Part shown: positions 47,191 to 54,008 of the stretch, piece by piece
Layout: each line of letters begins with the position of its first letter
How positions within the stretch are numbered: the first letter of the stretch is position 1
DNA from: Tenebrionibacter intestinalis
Lineage (GTDB): Bacteria > Pseudomonadota > Gammaproteobacteria > Enterobacterales > Enterobacteriaceae
Reading direction: 5' to 3'
Assembly (NCBI RefSeq): GCF_016632365.1
Contig: NZ_JAEPBH010000032.1
Coordinates: 645-54,652, forward strand
DNA length: 54,008 nucleotides
The notes under the pieces: generated by a model
Told to the model about the DNA's origin: nothing
The model's input: the letters and a program-made list of their open reading frames with translations, nothing else
Database searches by the model: none
Program-made: the position numbers and the translations under genes

Positions 47191-47218
47191 AAGCCCGCTT
47201 GCTGCAACAAGCGGGCTA
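47191..47218. terminator. hairpin between tRNA-Phe and integrase
   Basis: Stem AGCCCGCTTG/CAAGCGGGCT with loop CTGCAA, about 60 bases after the integrase stop on its strand. On the plus strand it is followed by ATTT. Likely the integrase or tRNA terminator. Confidence 0.55.
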
Positions 47219-47278
47219 TTTCACGTACAGCTTTTACAGAGTTTATCTACAAATGTCAAATTGTGTCAGCCCGACATC

Positions 47279-48259
47279 TCATCTCACCAGCTCCTGTTCC
47301 AGAATATCGCGCAGTGAATCAATATCCTCATCGATGTACTCCAGCGTGGAGCGCAAACTGGAATGGCCCAGCAGACGCTTAACCGCCTGAATATTCCTGT
47401 CCGGGGATTTCATCAGATTAGTCGCTATCGTGTGCCGAAAACGGTGTGGACTGACGGCAAACCGGCACTCTCTGGAAATGCGTCGGAAGAAAGCCCGTAT
47501 TGGGTAAATCCCCATCTCCGTACTGCCATTTTCATATTCAGACCGTACTTTCCGTTTCAGGTCAAAGCGATTTACGTTGAAAAGCTGTTCATCCGGTTCC
47601 GCTCCTGCTGCAAACGAGCGTTCCAGTACCATCTTCAGCCGTGGATATAACACCGAAGTAATCGGGATACGAAACTCACGGTGGTTCTTTGAGCCTTCAG
47701 AAACCACATCAATCCAGCGCTCCTCCAGATTGACATCACACAGACGCACATGCAGCAACTGATTCTGGCGCATCCCGGTATAACTCAACGTATCCAGCAC
47801 CGCCAGCCAGAACCAGGCGGGGTAACAGGCATTGGCCCGAACATTTATAACATTTGATTGAGCCAGTAACCTCTCTCTCTCGTTGTACTGCTCCATCACA
47901 ATATAAATTGCTTTTATTTGCGCCGTTGAAAGTGTTTTTTTCTTTTTCTTCCCGACACGAACAACTGCTTTATTGAAGGGATTCTCTTCCTGAGTTAATA
48001 GCCTGGTTCTTATACCGAAATTAAATAAAGCCCGCATATGGGCAACTTTATTATTCCAGGTACATGCCTCTCGTTTCCTGGTAACAAGTATATATCTTCG
48101 CCATTCGAGCACTAGTGAATAGTCAACCTTCCCTGGTAAAGCTTTGCTGAATGTCTGAAAGGTCCGAACAACTTTACGGTAGCTCAGCTCTGTTGCCGGG
48201 CGAACAACACGATTAATGAAGTATTGATCCAATAATTGTTCGAATGTTACTCCTGACAT
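47279..48259 (-). CDS. tyrosine integrase of the conjugative element
   Basis: A 326-residue tyrosine recombinase. N-terminal core-binding domain (FEQLLDQYFINRVVRPATELSYRKVVRTF), then the catalytic set Arg164 (LSYTGMRQNQLL), His272-x-x-Arg275 (HRFRHTIATNLM), His299 (LLGHSSLRST) and Tyr308. GGAG lies seven bases before ATG. It points toward the tRNA gene, and should recombine its 3' end with the element's att site. It ends 230 bases from the tRNA. Confidence 0.93.
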   Translation of the reverse strand: MSGVTFEQLLDQYFINRVVRPATELSYRKVVRTFQTFSKALPGKVDYSLVLEWRRYILVTRKREACTWNNKVAHMRALFNFGIRTRLLTQEENPFNKAVVRVGKKKKKTLSTAQIKAIYIVMEQYNERERLLAQSNVINVRANACYPAWFWLAVLDTLSYTGMRQNQLLHVRLCDVNLEERWIDVVSEGSKNHREFRIPITSVLYPRLKMVLERSFAAGAEPDEQLFNVNRFDLKRKVRSEYENGSTEMGIYPIRAFFRRISRECRFAVSPHRFRHTIATNLMKSPDRNIQAVKRLLGHSSLRSTLEYIDEDIDSLRDILEQELVR

Positions 48260-48270
48260 ACCATAACTCC

Positions 48271-49731
48271 CTATTTTTTTGAGGATATTATTGTTGCCAA
48301 TGGATTATCCCCTGGAACGTCACGTCCTTTATAGAGGTTACTGGCGATGACAAGATAGCCAGACATCTTCAAATACCGTCCTGCTCCGGCCTTATTCTCC
48401 TTATCCTGGTAGAGACGACAGGTATACATTGCACCATTATCCTGCCGGTGTTTTCCCAACCGTTCAAACGCATTCTGTAAGATGGCTCTGTTGTCAGCAG
48501 GATAGTTATTTTCCTGTAAGAACTGGTGAAAAATACCTGGTGTACGAATAAAGGCAAAACCGCCGATGATATGTATCCGTGCATCTGATGTGTTTACGGT
48601 AAAACGACCTGAGCAACATCCCTCAGTCAACCATTGCCAGAACTGGTCACCAATGTCTGTTGAATCAGCAGAAACTGCGTCTTTCCCTGGCTCCGCCGGG
48701 ACCGTAACTTCGTCTTTATCTACCATGCCCGGCACTTCGTGACCGTGACCGGAAAATCCCATAACTGCCAGCAAATCCCCCGTAAAATCTCCCTCCCCGT
48801 GCACGCATTCTTCAGAGGTTTTACTGACTGTATCTGCATTATCCAGGGCAGAGACCAGCTTTACCGGCGCTGCGTTTTCTGTCAAACACGGAGACGGGTT
48901 CGATCCAGGTGCTGTACCTGAGGGAGACGCCGCTGGCAGCAAAACTGTTTTAGTCGGAGCGGCTGGCTGGGAATCGGAGTGTGATGCAGGCAACGCACTT
49001 CCGATCGATATCCGGATAGCTTCCGATACAATGCCATTAATTATCCCTGATTCGTTACGGAACCCCGTCAGATAAAGCGATAATGTTTTAAGCGCCTCCG
49101 GCCAGTTGCTTAACCAGTGCAACGCTTCATCAGGAACTATTTTCCAGGCCCGCATCGCTGTCTGGCTCTGGAGTTGCATCGCATCGGTAACCGGCCTGAA
49201 GCGAAAGCGATAGGGTTCTTCAGGTTTAGTGTTAAGCGGCAGCCAACGCCTGCCGCTTTCCAGCTCAATCTCAATCTGGTTCAGCCCATCCAGTGATTGC
49301 GCCATTGCGGCATAGACAATCACCGCATTCCATGCTGTACTTTGCGTCGCCTGCTCTTCAGGAGGCACCCCCACGGGCAACAGGTAGTTCTTTGACAATC
49401 GCGCGGCATACGCCGTGGTTTCCAGCAGATAATCGACCATCCCACCCAGGCGGGCATGGTGTCCGTTCTCCGTGGCCGGGAACTGCTGCATCAGGGTAAT
49501 GCAATGCTCAAGCGGCCGCAGGTAATACTGCTGATACATATCCTTAGGAAGAGAGGAATAATCCCACAGCATCTGTAACCATTTCGCGCGGTGCGGCAGA
49601 GTAAGCTGCTCACAAGCCAGCACTGGCGAATGATATCCATCGGGCACAGGGTGGACAAAGGAAGCAGGTTCTCCATCATTATCGTGCCTGGCAGAAGAAA
49701 CAGGTAAATACCGGAGAAAGATCTTCAGCAT
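48271..49731 (-). CDS. TraI-domain (MobH) relaxase-like protein with degenerate HD motif
   Basis: A 486-residue protein of the TraI_2 type found beside integrases of PFGI-1-type elements. The N-terminal domain keeps HHARLGGMVDYLLET (91-105; the family has HHHxGxGGLLxH) but the family's HDIGK is AQSLDG (144-149), so metal-binding residues seem lost. A linker rich in Ser/Pro/Ala (about 265-345) leads to a C-terminal TraI_2_C domain (FWQWLTEG...IHIIGGFAFIRTPGIFHQFL). The chosen ATG (MLKIFLRYLP) overlaps the TAA of the upstream gene by one base. It may be a divergent non-relaxase paralogue; a second, active TraI could lie outside the window. Confidence 0.75.
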   Translation of the reverse strand: MLKIFLRYLPVSSARHDNDGEPASFVHPVPDGYHSPVLACEQLTLPHRAKWLQMLWDYSSLPKDMYQQYYLRPLEHCITLMQQFPATENGHHARLGGMVDYLLETTAYAARLSKNYLLPVGVPPEEQATQSTAWNAVIVYAAMAQSLDGLNQIEIELESGRRWLPLNTKPEEPYRFRFRPVTDAMQLQSQTAMRAWKIVPDEALHWLSNWPEALKTLSLYLTGFRNESGIINGIVSEAIRISIGSALPASHSDSQPAAPTKTVLLPAASPSGTAPGSNPSPCLTENAAPVKLVSALDNADTVSKTSEECVHGEGDFTGDLLAVMGFSGHGHEVPGMVDKDEVTVPAEPGKDAVSADSTDIGDQFWQWLTEGCCSGRFTVNTSDARIHIIGGFAFIRTPGIFHQFLQENNYPADNRAILQNAFERLGKHRQDNGAMYTCRLYQDKENKAGAGRYLKMSGYLVIASNLYKGRDVPGDNPLATIISSKK

Positions 49732-52067
49732 TAGCCTTTCTCCTGCTCCGCACGCCACTTCAAATAATCCGTCACATGTATAAATCCCGCAGCGGCTGCA
49801 TTTCGTTCCAGCAGCCAGGCTGTTTCTCCGGGTTTGACCAGCGCCAGCATATCGTCAGAATATGGGAGACCGGGCTTACTCAAAATTTTTTGCATCCGTG
49901 CTGTTTCCCAGGGTTTTTCTGCCCAATACCTTCGTATCGCGACATCCTCTTCCCCCATCAACCAGTAGAGAACGTTTTCGGTGACCGTCTCAACAGGAAT
50001 TTGCAGGACACCGGCAATACGATGCCGCTCGTGTTCTTGCCACGTCTCCTGTTCCGCGATATCAGCCTGCCAGGCAGCATAATCATCATCAGATTGTCTG
50101 CGCCATTCAGCCTCCTGCCGCCGCTGGATTTCCGCATCCTGTCGCTGTTCTTCAGCCAGTTCCTGCTGAGCCAGCAGGCCCCGAATAATAACGTCATTCC
50201 AGTCAACGGGGGGAGGACAAAGCCCTGTCTGTACCAGACGCATATTCTGAACATCAATGAATCGGGTATCTTCAGCGGGAACCGGTGAAGTCATCACCGG
50301 GTCATTACTCACATCCTCAAGACCTGGTAATCCTTTTTTCTCGCGGCCACTTCCCGCGCGGTCCAGAAGATAACGCTCGCGCCAGGCTTTACCCCGGGTT
50401 TTACCCTCATTCTCAAGGCTGGTCGTATATTTCATCAACCAGATGTGCAGATACCGCTGGCGGGTTTCGCTTCTGTTGACGGTAATATCGTGAAAACGCT
50501 GATAGAAAGCCTCATCATGCCCACACTCCAGGCTGTCGCCTTCGTGGGCTATCTCATGCTCCAGCAGATTGAAAATATATGAGGCGACGTTAAGTGGCTC
50601 TTTTTTCAGTCGCCTGACTACATCGACGTTAAATGCAATATAGCTGTGTCCATCGGTCCAGGCCTCCGCACTATTTGAACTACCGATGAGAATATGAAAC
50701 TGTTTCCCTCCTCTGCTCTGACCCGTTGAATATCGCTGCCCGCCGGTACATACGCGAGCATAATGGTAAAGACACCAGCGCAGCGTATTCCAGGCTCGCC
50801 GGTTCTCTTTATCCAGATCTTTTTCTGTCAATATCTGAGTACGTTCAATATAAGCGTCCCGCAAAGTAGAAAATGCAATTAACCCGGGTAACACAAGCGA
50901 ACGTGCCAGATATGAGGTGTCATCAATAACCTGCCTCAGATTATTCTGAATACGTTGTACAGCATCCAGAAAATCCTGGCTGCTGTAACAGCCAAAACGG
51001 GATAATGTCTGAGGATGGACCGCCACAGCCACACCAGACCGGGCTATCACCTCCCCTTTTGGCACATCATAAGCATCTTCGATGACGGTGAATGCCCCAC
51101 CGGGCTGTTGTACGGTACTACGGCATCTGGACAGGAATTCAGTCATTGAAATATGGCGCTTACCCGGCAGGATAGTGACCGCTTCCTCTTTCCAGAAAAT
51201 CTCCTCAAGTTTCGGATCGCCCGCCAGTAGCGCCCGCGCCGATTTTTCTCGCCGTGCCTCCGTTTTGCGATGATCCCCCAGACGGGAAGCGAGTTCATCA
51301 GCCATGCGGCCAAACTGGCGGGCAATCACTTTCCATACCGGGCAGGTTTTGCGCAGAATCTCAGTGCGGGAAATATTCAGACCAATAACCTGCTTTGAAA
51401 CAATGAGTCCTCCGGCCCCCCACTGGTGAGCAGAGTCATGACGAACCAGAACGCCCTGATTGTAAATCGATACTGATCCTTCAGCTTTAACCCGGTAATA
51501 GGCAACCTCGTCCTCAAAATCCCACTTTTCGCTGCGAGGATCGCGTGATATCTGTCGCCCGTTCAGCTCAACGCTAACGGGGGTATAACGTACAAGGTCA
51601 CAAATCTCCTGGACTGCCGACATTAATTCTATTTCAGTCATCGGCTCATACCACTGACCGCTGATCGTGCATCCGGAAACGGTAAGAGTCTCGTTCTCCT
51701 CCAGCTCATAGTTATAGCCCATTGAGCGGGTATCGACTGTCATCGTCCAGGCATTAGACCGCCAGGTCGTACTGGCGTGCGCCATAATCTGCCCACAGCC
51801 AAGACGAAAGCGTCCATAAGTAGCATCCCCATCGTTATGTGGGGTGCCAAAGCGGCCAAAATAGCGCACCACGTCTTCACGACTGGCAAAACCATTACCA
51901 TTATCCCGGCACTCAAAACCGTCGCGTGCTAACGTCAGTACAACACCGGAGGCCTGTGCATCAACGGCATTCATCAGCAGCTCGATGATAGCTTTGCCAA
52001 TAGAGCCAGCCTGGCTGTAAATGATGTGGTGAATAATCTGGGGATCGAGTTCGAAAGGAAGTCTCAT
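49731..52067 (-). CDS. GHKL ATPase fused to a zincin-like domain
   Basis: A 778-residue protein. Residues 1-230 form a GHKL ATPase resembling Hsp90/MutL: N box IIELLMNAVDA (Glu29, Asn33, Asp36), ECRDNGNGF (Asp55-Gly57-Gly59), and YGRFRLGCGQIMAHA. Around 470-530 lies a zinc-peptidase motif, HEIAH at 504-508 with His517 in ECGHDEAF. A long Gln/Glu-rich coiled coil (about 640-690, EEQRQDAEIQRRQEAEWRRQ) and a C-terminal part follow. It overlaps the TraI gene by one base. I know no named gene of this kind; in a transferable element it might act in defence, anti-defence or plasmid-like maintenance. Confidence 0.7.
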   Translation of the reverse strand: MRLPFELDPQIIHHIIYSQAGSIGKAIIELLMNAVDAQASGVVLTLARDGFECRDNGNGFASREDVVRYFGRFGTPHNDGDATYGRFRLGCGQIMAHASTTWRSNAWTMTVDTRSMGYNYELEENETLTVSGCTISGQWYEPMTEIELMSAVQEICDLVRYTPVSVELNGRQISRDPRSEKWDFEDEVAYYRVKAEGSVSIYNQGVLVRHDSAHQWGAGGLIVSKQVIGLNISRTEILRKTCPVWKVIARQFGRMADELASRLGDHRKTEARREKSARALLAGDPKLEEIFWKEEAVTILPGKRHISMTEFLSRCRSTVQQPGGAFTVIEDAYDVPKGEVIARSGVAVAVHPQTLSRFGCYSSQDFLDAVQRIQNNLRQVIDDTSYLARSLVLPGLIAFSTLRDAYIERTQILTEKDLDKENRRAWNTLRWCLYHYARVCTGGQRYSTGQSRGGKQFHILIGSSNSAEAWTDGHSYIAFNVDVVRRLKKEPLNVASYIFNLLEHEIAHEGDSLECGHDEAFYQRFHDITVNRSETRQRYLHIWLMKYTTSLENEGKTRGKAWRERYLLDRAGSGREKKGLPGLEDVSNDPVMTSPVPAEDTRFIDVQNMRLVQTGLCPPPVDWNDVIIRGLLAQQELAEEQRQDAEIQRRQEAEWRRQSDDDYAAWQADIAEQETWQEHERHRIAGVLQIPVETVTENVLYWLMGEEDVAIRRYWAEKPWETARMQKILSKPGLPYSDDMLALVKPGETAWLLERNAAAAGFIHVTDYLKWRAEQEKG

Positions 52068-52166
52068 AGCATCGCCTTGTTCTCCTGAAATGGGAGTTCC
52101 ACTTTATGAAGAAGCTAAACGACTACAACAAACAAACCTAAATGGGATTTTATAATTTAACGTCAT

Positions 52167-52193
52167 AAAAAACGCCCCAATACTACCGGGGCG
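52167..52193 (-). terminator. terminator of the ArdC-type gene
   Basis: Minus-strand stem CGCCCC/GGGGCG with an eight- to nine-base loop and six T residues, about 17 bases beyond the ArdC-type stop. It separates this gene from the GHKL gene downstream. Confidence 0.85.
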
Positions 52194-52209
52194 CTCAGTG
52201 AATTGTTGC

Positions 52210-53196
52210 TCAGGCGGCCAGCGCCTGCTCACGTAAGATAAGGTATTCAAAAGCTTCCCGGGCAAAGCGGCTTGCCTGGAAAATGACCCTCTTGTCTTCT
52301 TTCAGCGCTTTCAGCCATGATGCTATATAGCTCTCGTGCTGAATATCGCCCTGGATACCCAGTTCAGCACACAAAAATGCCGAACCGATTTCCGCTACAA
52401 GCTCCTCAAATGCATATACAGGGTCACCGAAGCGGCGTGAGGAAGAAGTAACGCCTTCTCGCGCCAGCCGGGAAATATGCCCTGTAGAATGCACCAGCTC
52501 ATGCAGCAGCGTGCTGTAGTAATCTGCCGGGTAATCGAACTGCCCGGCTTCCGGCATAACAATACGATCAACGCCAGGGTTGTAGAACGCCCGGTTCTGC
52601 GGCAGGTGCACCACCGGCACGCCGCTGCGGACAATCACTTGTTCTGCCCGCCCGATGCGCTCAATATCATGCACTTCCGATATAACCGCTTCATCACCGG
52701 ACATACTCACCGGCATCAGCAGTTTCGGGGGTAAATTTTCACACTGTTCAATATTGAACAGATGAAAACAGGTCATGAAATTTCGCTGTGAAACTATCGC
52801 CTCTCCCTGCTCGTCTAAAAGTGGCTTACCTTTCTCGTCAGCCTCTTTTTTCTCGAACGGTTTGAACAGCGTGACCAGCGTGGATTTCTCCCCTTTGCGT
52901 ACATTGCCCCCGGCGTCCTGCGCCTGTTTGAAAGTCAGCCAGCGGTGAGAGACAAAACCTTTCTCTGCCGCATCAATCCACAGCAATAGTACGTTTATAC
53001 CGCTGTAGGGCCGCCCCGTGACCGCATTGGCGGGTAATCCACCTATACGGGTTGTACAGCCATCGGCATTACGCCACGGTTTGCGCCAGGGTGACGTTCC
53101 TTTTTCCAGAGCCTCGATGATTTTATCGGTGACAATCTGGAACAAATCCTGACGCGTCCCCGCTTTCCGTTTCCGGCTGGTTGGTTTATTAGTCAT
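52210..53196 (-). CDS. ArdC-type antirestriction protein
   Basis: A 328-residue protein with the ArdC layout: an N-terminal single-strand-DNA-binding domain (DLFQIVTDKIIEALEKGTSPWRKPW, GRPYSGINVLLLW) and a C-terminal metallopeptidase-like domain with HELVHSTGH (zinc ligands His232 and His236) and FEELVAEIGSAFL supplying the third ligand. ArdC of plasmid pSa protects incoming DNA from restriction. AGGGG precedes the chosen ATG (MTNKPTSRKRKAG). Leading-region genes of conjugative elements often include it. The gene symbol is not assigned because homologues are named variously. Confidence 0.85.
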   Translation of the reverse strand: MTNKPTSRKRKAGTRQDLFQIVTDKIIEALEKGTSPWRKPWRNADGCTTRIGGLPANAVTGRPYSGINVLLLWIDAAEKGFVSHRWLTFKQAQDAGGNVRKGEKSTLVTLFKPFEKKEADEKGKPLLDEQGEAIVSQRNFMTCFHLFNIEQCENLPPKLLMPVSMSGDEAVISEVHDIERIGRAEQVIVRSGVPVVHLPQNRAFYNPGVDRIVMPEAGQFDYPADYYSTLLHELVHSTGHISRLAREGVTSSSRRFGDPVYAFEELVAEIGSAFLCAELGIQGDIQHESYIASWLKALKEDKRVIFQASRFAREAFEYLILREQALAA

Positions 53197-53272
53197 ATGC
53201 AATCCCCTGCAATAAAAAACAGGGGACTGCTCCCAAACGGGGAACAATCCCCCGTTTGGGCTAGAGTAAAAA

Positions 53273-53616
53273 TCAGTCTATCGCGGCCATAATTTCGACC
53301 GATTCAGAGTGATCCAGCGCATAATCACGCAAAGCGTGATAAAGCAGGATGTCTCTGCAAAAGCCTCTGCCGTCATAGTGCCTGCATAACCATTTCCGGC
53401 TACGCTGACGCCATAAGTCCGACGGGAGTTTGGGACAAGATAGAATCCATTGTTTGACAACACCCGGCCTTCCCACTGACTGGTTTCATCATATTCATCA
53501 CCCAGACGCTCAGCCCACGCAAAGAACGGAGCCACGCGACAGGGGGTATGCAGATATTTCAGAAGAACCAGACCAAAGGGAACGGGCTGCATGTCAATCA
53601 TCGTTACGTTATCCAT
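53273..53616 (-). pseudogene. ArdB/KlcA-like antirestriction gene with a one-base frameshift
   Basis: The first frame gives an ArdB/KlcA-like sequence: FFAWAERLGDEYDETSQWEGRVLSNNGFYLVPNS...VSVAGNGYAGTMTAEAFAE, matching the family pattern LSNGGFY..P...GNGFEG..SADA. After AFAE it runs into nonsense, while the next frame continues DILLYHALRDYALDHSESVEIMAAID with stop at 53273. One base (a G in a Glu-Asp pair) is missing near 53349-53357. KlcA/ArdB proteins block type I restriction enzymes. The start MDNVTMIDM has GGAG eight bases upstream. Real mutation or sequence error cannot be separated. Confidence 0.75.
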
Positions 53617-53627
53617 AACAAATCTCC

Positions 53628-53933
53628 CTACCACCAGGCCCAGAACACCAGGATTCGCCGTTCAAAATCGAATGACTCCAGTATTCGGCTGCACCAGGTT
53701 TTTACTTCGTCTACATCCTTCCAGTACCAGTCTCCATAGTCCTGTGAACCGAAGAAAAAACCTTCACAAGTTGGAAAAACCTCTGTGCAGTTTTGGCTTG
53801 TCAATCTTTCCAGGTCATCATGTAATATTTCCAGATGAGTTCGCTGGATAAGTAACTCTTCGCAGTTTTCCACCGATCCGACATGGCTTTCTATCCAGCC
53901 GACCAGCGCGTTAACTTTGCGAAAATAGCCCAC
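53628..53933 (-). CDS. small hypothetical protein of conjugative/phage elements
   Basis: About 101 residues beginning at GTG (start uncertain; the frame opens at a stop a few codons before the window end, and no ribosome site is clear). It reads GYFRKVNALVGWIESHVGSVENC...FPTCEGFFFGSQDYGDWYWKDVDEV. This resembles small acidic proteins often found beside antirestriction genes on mobile elements, but I cannot name the family. It lies 11 bases before the ArdB-like gene. Confidence 0.55.
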   Translation of the reverse strand: MGYFRKVNALVGWIESHVGSVENCEELLIQRTHLEILHDDLERLTSQNCTEVFPTCEGFFFGSQDYGDWYWKDVDEVKTWCSRILESFDFERRILVFWAWW

Positions 53934-54008
53934 TTCAGTACGTTCTGTTTGAGTGCTATTTTTCTCTCTGGCTATTAGACGTCAACTAGTTTTGCCGACT
54001 GGCGCCAA

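Larger units (their letters stand above)
47049..54008. mobile_element. left end of an SPI-7/PFGI-1-type integrative and conjugative element
   Basis: Starting at the 3' end of tRNA-Phe: tyrosine integrase, TraI (MobH) protein, GHKL/zincin protein, ArdC, ArdB-like and a small gene, all leftward. The integrase-TraI pair next to a tRNA is typical of this element class. The rest, including the conjugation genes and the other attachment site (a copy of the tRNA 3' end), lies beyond the window. Confidence 0.75.

Overview
The window looks like a chromosomal segment of a gamma-proteobacterium of the order Enterobacterales. The backbone order is the conserved speB-speA-metK-galP-sprT-endA-rsmE-gshB-yqgE-ruvX-yggR-yggS-yggT-yggU-rdgB-hemW ... 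yggN-yggL-trmB-mutY-yggX-mltC and a tRNA-Phe, with protein sequences close to those of Escherichia coli. Some differences (a methyl-accepting chemotaxis gene beside speB, a winged-helix gene after galP, a TolB-like protein after hemW, no ansB, no nupG or speC before the tRNA) and the repeat family suggest an Erwiniaceae-like genus rather than Escherichia, but the genus cannot be fixed from sequence reading alone.

Layout. 1-5.6 kb: an AT-richer, leftward five-gene operon encoding a DNPH1/MilB-like nucleotide N-glycosidase, a thymidylate-synthase-family enzyme, an MFS transporter and two ATP-grasp ligases, faced by a divergent LysR regulator. The pairing of a thymidylate-synthase-like enzyme with an Rcl-type nucleotide hydrolase is the MilA/MilB logic of mildiomycin-type nucleoside antibiotics; with two ligases and an exporter this is the best candidate here for an undescribed biosynthetic system. 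7-9 kb: a Tsr-like chemoreceptor with a recognisable sigma-28 promoter. 9.3-24.5 kb: housekeeping genes (polyamine synthesis, SAM synthetase, galactose uptake, nuclease, glutathione synthetase and others), with several copies of an interspersed three-hairpin repeat between genes.

24.46-35.72 kb: an 11.26-kb element brought in by a large serine recombinase. It has split yggR (pilT-like ATPase) near codon 15: the N-terminal codons remain beside yggS at 35.72-35.76 kb and the rest lies at 23.5-24.46 kb, so both junctions can be placed to within three bases. Its cargo is a small resolvase with a res-like region, an HNH-type protein, a SLATT/CD-NTase pair resembling a minimal CBASS-type defence system, an orphan PAAR-pyocin-nuclease effector with immunity gene and an unknown upstream protein, a catalytically degenerate EAL protein, and a helicase-like protein next to a strongly structured non-coding region. 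The hexamer AGTACT is markedly over-represented in this element.

35.7-47.05 kb: backbone resumes (yggS to mltC and tRNA-Phe); yggL carries a one-base frameshift. 47.05 kb to the end: the left part of an integrative and conjugative element of the SPI-7/PFGI-1 type inserted at tRNA-Phe: tyrosine integrase, a MobH-type TraI protein with a degenerate HD site, a large GHKL-ATPase/zincin protein, an ArdC-type antirestriction protein, an ArdB/KlcA-like antirestriction gene with a frameshift, and a small unknown gene. The element continues beyond the window.
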